Source: Haematococcus lacustris (lineage: Eukaryota; Chlorophyta; Chlorophyceae; Chlamydomonadales; Haematococcaceae). Taken from it: a stretch of DNA of 64,000 nucleotides. Shown one piece after another: positions 1-11,500 of this stretch. The translations under genes were made by a program, and so were the position numbers. The stretch is from NCBI GenBank assembly GCA_030144725.1, contig JASKMD010000024.1, positions 1,409,080 to 1,473,079 of the forward strand. The letters are read 5' to 3'. Numbering within the stretch: position 1 is the stretch's first letter; each line of letters starts with the position of its first letter. The notes below the pieces were generated by a model, which made no database searches, was not told the DNA's origin, and worked only from the letters and a program-made list of their open reading frames with translations.

Positions 1-1310
1 TAGGCACTGTGCTGTGGGTACCTGTCGCCCGCTGGACTGATGAGTGGAGTGCTGTCATCCCTATTGGACGCATGCTTTGATTTTTGAGAGTGAGCAGAAG
101 AAGCTGAAGGGGGCCGGTTCCATCTCAGCGTAGCACTGGCAGCACTGCTGGTGCCTGAGCCAGCTAAAGGCAGCACAGTGGTGGCCCCAGGCAGCCTAGC
201 AGGCATGCCAAGCCCAGGTGCCGACCTGGCAGCAGGCAGCAGGCGGCACCGCATGAAAGCGAGCGTAGGAGGTGTGTGACATGCACAGCCGTGGTGAGTG
301 ACGTGGCTGGGATCACAGGCGGTCACTGCATGCTGCCAGGGGCAGCCATCACTGTATGCCAGGGGCAGTCAACACTGTGGGAAGTCAACTCACCGCTTGG
401 CTGACTCGCCACCAGGCGGAACTGCGTGACGGCTGTCCCTTGATGCTGTCCTGCCTCCCCCTCGTCCACCGCTGTGGTGTTGGCCCGTTGCCTGAGGGCC
501 CGTGCCTGAGGGTGCTGCAGCTGCAGTAGGGCTACTGTCAGAGCTACCAGCGGGTGCTGACATGGATGCATGGCTACGAGGGGGCGTGGTGGGTCTGGGA
601 GGTGGGACAGATGAGCTGTCTAGCTTAGGGGCCTTATGGGCCCTGCTCCTGGAATCGGCATTTGGTCTGGGCTGGCTAGGCTGTGTGGCTCGCTGAGGCT
701 TGTCTTCCTCGCTGCTGCCACTGGACTGGACCAGCTTCCGGGCCGCTGCAGTGGCGGCACTGCTGTGGGGCCGCAGCCTGCAAGAGCAGGCGCAGAGAGG
801 AGCAGGGCATTGGGTTGGTGGCTGGCACATCACGGAAGCAATTCACTTTGCTACTGCCTGTGTCACGCTGATTTGCAATGATAATACTGTGCTCCTGCTA
901 ATGTTGCTGCTGGAAACTCCTGTTAGCTAGCACTCTAGTCCCGCAAGAGTGGGTAATAGAAGTGATGCATATATGCAGTGCTCGATGAGGTTGTAAGGAA
1001 GCATGCAAGGCCCATCAGATCAGATTTACAACGAGCTGTTAAGAAAAAGGGCAGGAGGGAGGTCTAAGCTAGGCTACGGCTCACTGGCCATGACTTCCCC
1101 TACCCACCTGGGCCCCTGGCCTTGACCAGGTGGTTGTCTGCTCGCAAGGGCGGAGCGAGGATCGCCCTCGCAGTCCGAGGAGCTGTCACTACCAGCCAGC
1201 ATACGCCGCGCAGCTTTCGCTTTGTCTTGGCTGACATATGGCTTGGGTGCCTCTTCCTCGCTGTCAGAAAGCAGGCGGGAACGGGACTTGGCATTCGTAC
1301 CGCGGCTCAT
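1..1310 (-). CDS. 5' part of a gene for a disordered Ser/Pro-rich protein
   Basis: I do not recognise the product. Exon 1 runs from the ATG at 1310 to 1108, where CAG|GTGGGT is a good donor. It encodes a basic start, then SDSEEE and SDSSSDCEGD acidic serine clusters. An acceptor TTGCAG at 783-778 starts exon 2 at 777 in matching phase (AG + G = Arg). Exon 2 continues the same style, with KLVQSSGSSEEDK followed by Pro/Ser-rich sequence. A further open segment, 225 to 1, follows a CTGCCAG acceptor and stays open to the window edge. The donor of exon 2 is not resolved. Acidic serine clusters beside basic patches resemble CK2 targets in nuclear or translation-factor tails, but that is only a resemblance. 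The gene is cut by the window edge. Confidence 0.5.
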
Positions 1311-2230
1311 TCGACGCTACTTGGTGCGCATTTGTGTTCACTATCCTGGCTTCTAATGTTCTGACACTCCTGCTTACTACATACTGCTGCTTACTAAGTT
1401 TGCTGTTGACCGGTTATTTTAGCCGGTTCACATATGATCAATTCAATTCAATTCAAGTTCGGCTTGCTTCTGTCCAAGGTTTGCTGCCCGTGAGCGAGCG
1501 CTGCGTGCGCCGTTTGGAGCAGTGTGAGCTAAAGCAACCCTGGCCTAAGGAATGGGTGCCCCCAGCAAGGGCGGGGGATCACCGGCTGCTACACCCAGCT
1601 TTGAGTCAGACCCTCCCAACTCTGAGAATGCCATGTACACAACCTTGTCATGCATGTCCCGGTGCCGAGACGTGTGCGATTGGCGTAGCACCGTGCGGCA
1701 TGCGATGACCGCTTAGTCTGCTATACGCCCGTAATGCCAGGAACCCCGTAAACGAAAAAAGTGCGCCCACCAATCAGCCGGTCGCTCTCACCACATCGCG
1801 CAGCGCAAGTCAGCTATGGGAGTGCTTCGCAATGGCGTGGTGGACTCCTAACGCTTTAAGGGCAAGTACAGCCGGCAATCCTAATTCCTCCCGGCTCAAC
1901 TAACCCGACACGGTTTCCTTAATGTAGGCGCGCTCATAGTCTTACATCTGTGAGGGCATGGTCTGAGATAGTACAAAATTAGCATCGCACCTCTCAGTGC
2001 GAGGTAAGGACTGACATGTACATGTGCACGAAGCTTGCTATGTTGCTTGTGAAGAACACATTGCATAGAGCAGAATGACCCGCCCTTGGTACCGCTGTCA
2101 ATGTAGGGGAAGCATATGTTATCAGAACGTAATTGACCTCGTGCATACTAGTACTCAACAACACAATGCTTGACAATTGTTGCAGGATCTGGCCGCCACC
2201 ACCACCACCACCGTCACCACCACCTCCTAG
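1311..2230. other. Intergenic region, no gene seen
   Basis: This stretch lies upstream of the minus-strand gene that starts at 1310 and before the GC-rich satellite. Only short unrelated ORFs occur. It should include the promoter of the upstream gene, but no specific element stands out. Confidence 0.4.
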
Positions 2231-2830
2231 CCTACCCCCAGCCCTGGCCCCAGCCCTGCCCCCAGCCCTGCCCCCAGCCCTGCCCCCAGCCCTGCCCCCC
2301 GCCCTGCCCCCCGCCCTGCCCCCCGCCCTGCCCCCCGCCCCGCCCCCCGCCCCGCCCCCCGCCCCGCCGCGCCGCGCCGCGCCCCGCCCCGCCCCGCCCC
2401 GCCCCGCCCCGCCCCGCCCCGCCCCGCCCCGCCCCGCCCCGCCCCGCCGCGCCCCGCCCCGCCCCGCCCCGCCCCGCCCCGCCCCGCCCCGCCCCGCCCC
2501 GCCCCGCCCCGCCCCGCCCCGCCCCGCCCCGCCCCGCCCCGCCCCGCCCCGCCCCGCCCCGCCCCGCCCCGCCCCGCCCCGCCCCGCCCCGCCCCGCCCC
2601 GCCCCGCCCCGCCCCGCCCCGCCCCGCCCCGCCCCGCCCCGCCCCGCCCCGCCCCGCCCCGCCCCGCCCCGCCCCGCCCCGCCCCGCCCCGCCCCGCCCC
2701 GCCCCGCCCCGCCCCGCCCCGCCCCGCCCCGCCCCGCCCCGCCCCGCCCCGCCCCGCCCCGCCCCGCCCCGCCTCGCCCCGCCCCGCCCCGCCCCGCCCC
2801 GCCCCGCCCCGCCCCGCCCCGCCCCGCCCA
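2231..2830. repeat. GC-rich satellite: CCCAGCCCTGCC units then (GCCCC)n
   Basis: A degenerate 12-bp unit built on CCCAGCCCTGCC runs from about 2231 to 2340. It grades into a nearly perfect pentanucleotide (GCCCC)n array from about 2370 to 2827, with rare changes (a GCGCC at 2446, one CCTCG near 2773). Long ORFs across it (Pro-Arg-Pro-Ala or Gly-Ala-Gly-Arg repeats) are artefacts of the repeat having no stop codon. Confidence 0.95.
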
Positions 2831-2875
2831 TCTTGTGTCGCTTTGTGGCTTTGCACCCTACTCAGCAGCCACCCT

Positions 2876-3649
2876 ATGGGTCGTCTCAGCAAACGCACCA
2901 AGGCCAACAGGGCCAATCTTGCTCGTGGGCATGCAGCAGTGGCAGCAACAACAGCGGCAGCAGCAGCAGCATCAGCAGCAGCATCAACAGCAACAGCTGC
3001 CACAGAGGCAGAAGGGGCCAGATCTGCCGCTGCCTTGCAAGTGTGCGAGGCAGAACTTGAAGAGGCCAGATCTCAGCTTCGCTCATGCCAGAGTGTCAAC
3101 ATGCGCACCGCCACAGACCTGCAAGAGTGCCGAGAGCAATTGCACCAGTCCCAGCAAGCGTTGCAGCAGTCTGAGAGTGAGGTGCTTGCCTTGCAAGTGT
3201 CTTTGCACCGCTGCCGAGGAGAACTTTCAGCTGCAAAACAAGAGCTGGCAGCATGTAAGCGCAAGGTCAGGAGCATGGGAACCCAGCTGGCGGTCACGCG
3301 TGCACAACAAGCAGCAGCTAGGAGGGCCATGCCCAAGGACGTGCGAGACAAGATGTCTTGGCTGCACCGCACTTAGGTGTCACTTAACACCTTGAAGCGT
3401 TGGCATGGCAAGCGAGGTGCACCACCGTGCACACAAGCAGCCAACCCAGCAGCAGCCTTGAAGGCACCCCCTCCCCCCCGCCACAAGGAGCGTGACACCC
3501 TGACAGGAGCCTACACTGCAGCCTATGCATGCAGCAATGCGGTGTTATTGACTCTGCCCAACGTGTCCTGCCAGCAGCTAGGCCCGCTCCGCACAGCTGT
3601 GGCGGCTGCAGAGTTTCCAGATGCTCCACCTCAACCTCAAGCCCATTAA
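2876..3649 (+). CDS. Coiled-coil ORF of unknown function, in-frame stop at 3374
   Basis: The ATG at 2876 opens a 166-codon frame. It starts with a basic stretch (MGRLSKRTKANRANLARGHA), passes an Ala/Thr-rich linker, and then has about 100 residues of heptad-like Leu/Gln/Glu sequence that should form a coiled coil. It ends with KDVRDKMSWLHRT and TAG at 3374-3376. The same frame stays open for another 90 codons to 3649, so either the protein ends at 3373 or the stop is a lesion. A basic MGR..K start followed by a coiled coil is common in accessory ORFs of eukaryotic DNA transposons, which is a weak hint that this is a mobile-element remnant. It begins 46 bp after the GC satellite, so no ordinary promoter is obvious. 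Confidence 0.4.
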
Positions 3650-4919
3650 CAATGGCAAGGTTGTGTTGTGTTGTGCAAGTGCATCCATCCCAGCTTCTGT
3701 CCCCTCCCCGCCCACCTCAAGCCTGACTGCTGACCGGCCCCCGCCCCGCCCAAGGCCCGGCAAAGTGTCGAGTGCTTGACATGGGGTGCTGGTTTGACAT
3801 GTGGTATGCATGTTGTGGCATGCATGACATCGACAGTTGTTGATGCAGAAGCTCAGCTACCTCTACTGCCAGTGCCTTAAAGCATGCTAGCAAGGGGGCG
3901 GCATAATCCTTGGTCAGGATGCTAGCAACTATAGGTGGATGTGAAAAGGGGGGGTGCCATGGGGGGTTGCTATGGAATGTAGAGATGTCGCAGGGGGTGG
4001 TGCAAGGGGGCTTTGCTATGGAGTGTAGAGGCATTGCCTTGCCATGGGGTGCGAGTCGGGCCAGGTGGGAGGGCACATGGTGCGGAGAGGGAGTGCATTT
4101 GGCGGCAGGTGTTAGCACCGTGGACCGAACCACATGTCTCGGTGGTGATGTCCGAAACCGCTTTAGCGACAAAAAGAAGGCTGCGCATCTGCACACATGC
4201 TCTAGCTACAGCGAATAAAGGGCGTAGTCAGCGAAACAAGCCGAAAAGGCTCGAGTATGAAGAGTCCCGCGGTCAGTTTGACTATCAGGCCATGTAGTCT
4301 ACTGTAATTAATTCGTGAGGGCAGGATGTTTCAAGCATTAGCACAACAAGCCAATCATGGCCAGCATGGTCACAAGGCCCCGTTTGGCGGCAACCTAGGC
4401 CTTTGCTAGCACCCCCCTGAGGCCCGCGGCGCCACCCCAACCAGCTTGCACCTATAGATGTTCCACATGATCCATCTCTGGCCAGAGTCTGGGGAGAGAC
4501 GACATGTGCAGAGCTCGCATGCTTCTCGCAGTCCCAAAAGCCCTATGTAACAGCACCCCTTCACACACAAGCGGAAATACACGAGGCTGGAGCGATGCTA
4601 CCGCACACCTTCTTCACAGGGGTGTGACACTTCGTGACTTCGTGACGAGCGATCAGGTGTGTGCACTGGGCTGTTGCTTGCTTTTACCAGGACAGTCAGC
4701 ACAATATGCGTGTGAGGAGGTGTTATGGCGTGTTGTGTGGTTTTGTACTCTGCCGGGTGTGACTGACAAAACTTTGCAGCTTCTAACACGGCGAAGTAGC
4801 TCCCGCTAGGCCGGTTGGACACACAAGGCACTACTAAAGCCAAACTTTGCATTCTCTACTAGTTGACTACCCCTGGGGCTCCGGCCGTAGCATATCCTGC
4901 CCGTTGATAATTATCGTGG
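3650..4919. other. Region without a recognisable gene
   Basis: No conserved protein was found on either strand. Imperfect local duplications of a GGGGGTTGCTATGGAATG-type sequence occur at about 3960-4030. The last 300 bp should contain the DPH3 promoter. Confidence 0.4.
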
Positions 4920-5244
4920 ATGGGAGCTTACGACGAGGTGGAGATTGAGGACATGCAGTGGGACGAGGAGCTGAAGGCATATACGTATTCCTGTCCCTGC
5001 GGCGACCTATTTCTTATCACGTTGGTACGTCGACACCTGCAACACCCTGTAGCCATGCCCGTCCTAACCGGTACTGAGCCTCCTTTCTACCCAGGACGAG
5101 CTGAAGCGCGGCGAGGAGGTTGCGCGGTGCCCCAGCTGCAGTCTGTACATCACCGTGGTCTACAACCCCGAGGATTTTCAGGAGGAGCCGCAACCGCCCC
5201 CAAGCCTCCCCCCGGCTTCAGTCACCGTAGATGTTGTGGCGTAG
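4920..5244 (+). CDS. DPH3: Diphthamide biosynthesis protein 3 (CSL zinc finger)
   Basis: DPH3 (Kti11) is a small iron/zinc-binding electron donor for the radical-SAM DPH1/DPH2 step of diphthamide synthesis on elongation factor 2. It also serves Elongator-dependent tRNA modification in the cytosol. Exon 1 is 4920-5024 and exon 2 is 5095-5244, joined across a 70-bp intron (donor TTG|GTACGT, acceptor TACCCAG) in phase 0, giving 84 residues. The family signature is clear: [14 protein letters not shown], then YSCPCGD with Cys25 and Cys27, then [12 protein letters not shown] with Cys47 and Cys50 as the other metal ligands, then VVYNPEDF. The Pro-rich tail after residue 66 is a modest extension of the usual core. 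The intron lies inside the zinc domain, between the two Cys pairs. Confidence 0.95.
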
Positions 5245-6167
5245 TTGGCTGGGGTTGTAGCTGCACAGAGGAGCGTGTGTGAGGCCTGGGTGGACACAGG
5301 CAATACACATGGTGCAAAAAGGCAAGCTGTGGCAACCTGTGGCAACCACGTGAGCCTGCAGCTTTGACAGGAGGCCAATGACAGCTGGTTGCTGCTCGCT
5401 GTGCCCATCTTTCGGGGCACTGATGCATGGACCACCACAGCACCGTGTGTACTCCAGTCAGCGAGACAAGCCCGCAGTGTGGGAGATACCCACACCATGT
5501 GGCAGAGAAGGATGTCGGGGTAAGGGAATGTGGCAGGCCAGACTCATGCCCACGGGCAGCAGCAGCTATGAGCAATCCAGCACCAGAGTGACAATAGGCA
5601 TGGCCTGTTGACCCGACTTCCTTCAAGGCCAGGTCCATGCTGATGTGGAGGAGGGAGTTTGACCTCAGCCAGTGTTGAAGTCATGGCCTCTCCTGCACCT
5701 GACAGAGTACAACAGCCGGATATGGGCTGCATGACATTGCATACAGGCTCCTGTACATCCGCTGCCTGAAAGTTGAGATCAGTGTGATTACTTGCCAGGC
5801 CAAGCCAGGTGTGGTGGGCAGGGCGAGGGGGGGACATACTCACAGTATGCGGCAGACTCCTGCGATGCTACTTACAAAGAGAGTGTACATATGTTCTTCT
5901 GTAACTCTAGCTCCTAGAATGGTGTCACCAGCGACACAAATATATCCATGCATGCCACCAAATATTGAAAGTGTGAAATCGATGTTAGTACATAGTGAGG
6001 CGCGACCTACCCTCCCTCATGGACCCACTACAAGCACACTGCGATTCTGTCAATGCCCTTGTTCTCAGCACTTTGATTCATTCAATACTTAGTGCCCCAA
6101 CTACAGCCTCACCCCTGACTGCAACAAGCGCATACAGCGCCCAGGAATGCAATGCATGCACACTGTT

Positions 6168-6202
6168 GCCTACAGGTGTACCTGATCACTGAGATGGTGA
6201 CG
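6168..6202 (+). pseudogene. Isolated kinase exon fragment
   Basis: The sequence CTACAG followed by codons for VYLITEMVTG matches the acceptor and first ten codons of exon 6 of the downstream kinase gene (starting at 12554 on the other strand) with one visible mismatch over about 33 bases. After that the similarity stops and no other kinase exon is seen nearby. It is most simply a duplicated scrap of the kinase gene in inverted orientation. Confidence 0.5.
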
Positions 6203-7784
6203 GGTGACGGGTGTGTGGTTTCCAGTGATGCAGCCAGCACCAGCAACACGGGCTCTTAGTCTGCCTGCCCCAGCCCCTGGCCCTGACCTGAGCTCTCCCC
6301 CTCCCCACCATGATCCATGATCGTTCACTGGGCAATAACAGCAACACATGCAGTTGCCTGTTCCGCGCACCTCACGATGCAAAACCGTGCAGCTCAACAC
6401 CGCAGCACCACCCCTTCAGTAATGCATGCAGAGCTGATGACCCCTGGGCGCCCTGGTTGCGCTGACTGACAGGCAACAAAGCAATGCTGCGCCAAGTTCC
6501 GATCCCAAATAAGCAATGCTGTGCGGTCCTGTCCAGGCAACACCCTGCATGACTTGAAACAGCACAGCCCCAGTCCGACCCAGACACCGCACGGCCCCCC
6601 CACATGTGCATGGAAGTTCCACCGGTGGGCAACACACATCACACGTCACACCTCCAGCACACCACACGCTGAGCCTGTGGCCCCTGGCGGGTCCTCCTGC
6701 TAGGTGGTGGCGGAACACATGCTGGGAAAGCTCGGGACACAAGTCACCAGTGCCAAGTGAGGGTGCTGTTGCCATTGTGCTGGGCTGCAGGATGAATGCC
6801 ACAGTGCTTGCAGGACACCCAATAAGGCAGGGGCCCCCCTGCCCCTGCCCTAACCCCTTGGACCCCCCCTGCAGTGCTCATAACAGCTAGACTGCCTACC
6901 CTGCCCAAGGGAACACCGGCACCCTGTTTCACTGGTGCCATGTGGTGGTGATGCTGTGCGCGCCCATGCTAGATAGAGCCTAAACAAGAACCCTGAGAGG
7001 CTTGGCCAGTGGGCCTTGTGTGTCAGGCTGCACGCCACAGCCAGTCATGCTGCTCAAGACATGGGCTTGCTTCCAAGCCTACCCTATCCCTTGCCCTACC
7101 CTTCCATGGGCTCGCCTACCCCCTGACCTCGACCCACAGCCCTGGCCCCTTGCTAGGGTACATGGACTCCGCCCTGGCCCAGGTCTCCCCTAGCCCACCC
7201 CACCTGCCACTGCCCCACCATCACGCATGTGTCAGCCACCATGCTGCCTGCAATGACCAGTGCTGCCTCCTCGTTCCTGCCAGTGCCGCTGCTGTTGGGC
7301 ACTGTAGTTTGTTGCGCTGGCATGGGGTTCATCCGAGCAGTACGTGTTCGCCTCCCTGCCTCCCTATGCCCAGCCAAACTATCTGCTTGCGCCCCCTACC
7401 CGCTGCCCAGCCTGCAGCCCAACATTTGCCCTGCTGCCCCTGGTGGTACCCTCACCTCTACACTCGATATGGCTGGGTTGTGAGTATGACTACCCACGCC
7501 TCAGCCAGCCTGCTGTAGTAGGTTGTGAGCCAACATATGGATCCTGCCACAATCCTACTACCAAGAAGGCCCCCATTTCTTCCTGCTCCCCATCCTCCTC
7601 CTCCTCCACAGTGGGGCTACACCCAGCCATCCCACTGCGCCACTGCCCCTCTGACACCGCAGTTTTTTTCGAGATCAATCGGCTCCGGGCCCACACCACG
7701 CAAGTACTGGGCCCAGACCCGCTTGAAACCCTAACCCTGAACCCTATCCCTCCACCTTTGAGTTTTCAGCATGAATCCTAACCC

Positions 7785-7981
<197 letters not shown>

Positions 7982-8269
7982 CAGCAGCAGTCACCATGGC
8001 GGCCCATCACCGCACTGCCACACAACAGCGGTGCGATGGCTGCAGCCCGTGCACCTGCCCTGCAGGTCCCCTCGCATGTGCTACAAGCCTCGTGAGCCAA
8101 ACTGCCTATGCGCTGCAGTCTCCGCTAGAGTCCCAAACTGCACTCCACCTGTTGACTTTATCTTGAGACGTGTGTACATCTGCCTGCACGGCCTTGTCGG
8201 TCAGCTGGTGCAGCAGGCTTGCCTGCACGACACGGGCATCGTTGGAGGTGAGCTGGAGAGGATGAGGAT

Positions 8270-8412
8270 TCTGTGAACTGGTATACACTGCATCTTGTAT
8301 ATGTATACAGAGTCACAACATTGTATATTTTCCAGCCTTTCTGCATTCTGTGAACTGGTAATTCTGTGAACTGGTATACACTGCATGCTGTCAATGTTTA
8401 CAGAGTTACAAA
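8270..8412. repeat. Short minisatellite with CTGTGAACTGGTATACACTG unit
   Basis: The motif CTGTGAACTGGTATACACTG occurs at about 8272 and 8364, with a shortened copy between them. It is interspersed with TGTATA-rich spacer. On the minus strand, TGTAA occurs at about 8409-8397, which is the usual green-algal polyadenylation signal, about 110 bases past the kinase stop codon. Confidence 0.6.
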
Positions 8413-8515
8413 AGTAGAGAACTGTATGCTGTATGAGAGTATGTTCAGCCTCTGAATTGCCCCTCATGGTTCAGAGGGTAGTGGCACATGTGCTGGTGGT
8501 AGATGGATGGCTTAC

Positions 8516-11500
8516 TCAGTGGATGAGGGGCAGGGTGGGGGCCCTGCTGCTGCTGCCGCTGCTCTTGTTGCTGCTGGCCCTGCCAACCTTGGTGTGCAGC
8601 AGCAGCAGCACGTCCTCCTGTGTCAGCTCAGAGGTGGCGCCTGAGGAGCAGCGAGCCAGCATCCCCTCCACTGAGGCCAGGGCATCCTGCAGGCAGCAGG
8701 AGGAGGGACGACCATCACACGGGGCCTGCCTGGGTCACTCTTACACCGCCCTGACCTGCAGCAGCATTACCACTCTGCCGCTGTCAGACGCTGGGGATGG
8801 AGGCAGGGTGGAGGGTGGAGGGTGGAGGGTGGAGGGTGAAGGGTGGAGGGTGGAGGGTGGAGGGTGGAGGGTGGAGGGTGGAGGGTGGAGGGTGGGGGCG
8901 GTGGTAAAGGTAGGGTGAGGGATGAGCCTGGGGGTGGAGGGCAGGTGCAGGTGCCAGGTGGTGCTACTGGGGGCGAGAGTGGCAACCACACAAGGAGTGT
9001 CCGTGTCAGGAGCAGCGGGGAGGCGGCTGGCACAGCGGCAGGGTGGTTGGCGCGAGGCACAGCAGCTCCCTCACCTGAACGGCACAGGTTCGAGCTGCAC
9101 CACACAGCGTCCCCTGCTGCTGTGCTGCCACCGTCACACTGGGCAGACGGCAGTAGGCTGAGTCAGGGCCTGCGCCCAGCTCCCAGCTGCCCCCTCCTGG
9201 GCTCAGGCTGCTGCCCAGGCTGATGACGTGGGAGGTGAGGGGGATGGGGACAGCGGCAGGGTTGGTGGGGCCTCCATCACAAGCTCGGCATGCTGGTGGG
9301 GGTGAGGGGACCGCGGGGGCAGGTGGGGCAGGTAGGAGCTGGGGTGAGAAGGCATTCTGTGGGGGTAAGGGTGGAGGGAGGGTGGGGGGCACAGGCGGAG
9401 GTACAGCTGTGGGGCGGACGTGGTTTGGCGCTGCAGTCGCAGCTGCAACAGACTTTGCTTTGCCCTCCGCCTTCCCACTGCCAAGTCCCTGGGCCATGCC
9501 AGTCAACCCGCCTGCCCCGGCAACCCCCCTGTCACCCACCCTCTCCACAGCTGCCGCCCCTGCCTTCCTGGACCCGCCTGCTCGGGTATATGAGGGGGTG
9601 CTTTGGGCCTGTGTCACACTGTCACTCACCCCATCCCTACCATTGGCACCAGCCTTGCCCCCAAGCCCAGCTGGTGTGCAGCTGGCTGCTGGGCCAGGCT
9701 CCTGGGTGCTCATTGGTGGCGGGGTCGCGGTGACGGCAGCAGCAGCAGCAGCAGCAGGAGGAGGAGGAGAGGAGGGGCCAGGCAGCTTGACTGCTGGCAG
9801 CTCCAGTGACCTGATGAACGCCAGGGCGGCCGCCCTGCCTCCCTCAGGCGGCTGGACCTGCTGCTGCCTGGCCCTGCCACCACCTCTCACACCACCCTGC
9901 ACCCTGGGCTGGCTGCTGGGCGGAGTGGCCGGCTTCCGCTCCTGGCCTTCAGCGTGATCGCCGCGGAGTGAGAAGGGGAGTGAGGCGGAGGGAGTGGGGG
10001 CCGGGAGGGGCGGCTGGCGGGGGGGGCGGCCAGACAGGGGCAGGTTGGAGACCCAGGGGTGGGCCAGGGCCTGGGTGGCTGTGAGGCGGTGCTCCGGGTT
10101 AGTGACCAGCAGGCTGCAGATGAGGTCCTTCGCCCTGAGGCACGGCATGGCACGGCACGGCAGCAGACGCAGCACGAGCTGGCATGACACAGCAGCAGCA
10201 CTAGCGGCAACAGCACTAGCGGCAACAGCAAGGGGCAGCAGCAGGTGCATTCATTGTGCATGGCGAGGCCTAGGCTGATATGCAGGCTCAACCCTCCAGA
10301 CCTCCCATTCTCACTCTCATACCCAGGGTGAGCAGTCTCACTCTTGTGTGACAAACGCCCACACAGGGTCGTTGAAGGTGAAGGCCCCCTTGCGGATCTG
10401 CTCGAACATCACAGGCTCACTCTCTGACCAAAAGGGGGGGTAGCCGCCTGCATGGCCATGCAAGCTCAGCATGGCACTTCAATCTTTACCTGGCACTCAT
10501 GTCGGGCGCCCAAGGACACTGGGAGGCGTTGCTGGGAGGTGGTGGTGGTCAGGGTCAGAGGTGGTCAGGGGCTAGGCAGCGGGTGGCAGGCGGAACCTGG
10601 AACCTGGACAAGTGTTTGGGAACCTCTACGGCAAACACAGTTGCTGCGTCCAGGTCGTAAAGTCAGGCTTTTCCCTGCCAGCTTCTCGGTGCTTTGATCC
10701 TCTGCGAAGCTGATGCTGGACAGCGCTGCGCCGGCCTAAGGCCTAGGTGCTCCACAGGTCACCTCAGGTGCTGCGTCGGGGTCATGATATGGTGAACCCC
10801 TATGGTCACTGCAATGACGAAGCTGTAGCTCATCGAGTGAGGCAATACCCTGTTCGATTGCCATCCTTTGCGCAGCGCCGGCCTAAGACCCAGGTGCTCC
10901 AGGTGCCGCAGGGGGTATGGCCGGAGCAGCAGCTGGAGCAGCAAGCTGGGGTGGTTGGGGCAAGCGGGGGTGGCTGGAGCGTGATGGCTGGCTGGGTCAG
11001 GCAGTGCACGTTATCCCTAAGCTTACCCCTACCCCTACCCCTACCCCTACCCCTACCCCTACCCCTACCCCTACCCCTACCCCTACCCCTGCCCCTACCC
11101 CTACCCCAACCCTGCAGCTAGTTCAGCAGGCTTGAGTCTCACCCAGCAGTATGAAGAGCACCACGCCAGCACTCCACATGTCCACCCCAGGGCCGTACTG
11201 CTGCCCCTTGAGGCCCATGATCACCTCAGGCGCCACGTACTGCACGCCAGGTCAGGTGAGGCGAGGTGAGGCGAGGTGAGCTGGGGGGCGGGGGGCGGGG
11301 GGCGGGCGGGAGGGAGAGGGGGGGTTAGCTCACACATGTGGGCAATAGTTCACACTTGTCAGTGGCTGCGGGCATCAACTAAGCAAGGATGCTGGCTCTC
11401 GGTGGCCTTGCCAGCCCACAGTTAGCGCCCCATGGTGCGGTGCGGTGCGGTGCGGTGCGGTGCGGTGTCAAGTCAGGTCAAGCCGGCAGCAGAGTCAGGA

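Noticed and set aside
2133..3395. Long overlapping ORFs of Pro-Arg-Pro-Ala or Gly-Ala-Gly-Arg repeats
   Set aside because: They only reflect a stop-free (GCCCC)n satellite; all frames on both strands stay open.
8516..10134. Calmodulin-like EF hands that would make the kinase a CDPK
   Set aside because: No DxDxDG-type loop is present in the C-terminal exons; the tail is Pro/Ala-rich.
11025..11107. CCCCTA arrays here and at 20103-20310 as telomeres or telomere fusions
   Set aside because: The unit differs from the green-algal telomere repeats I know (TTTTAGGG, TTTAGGG), the arrays are short and lie inside introns.
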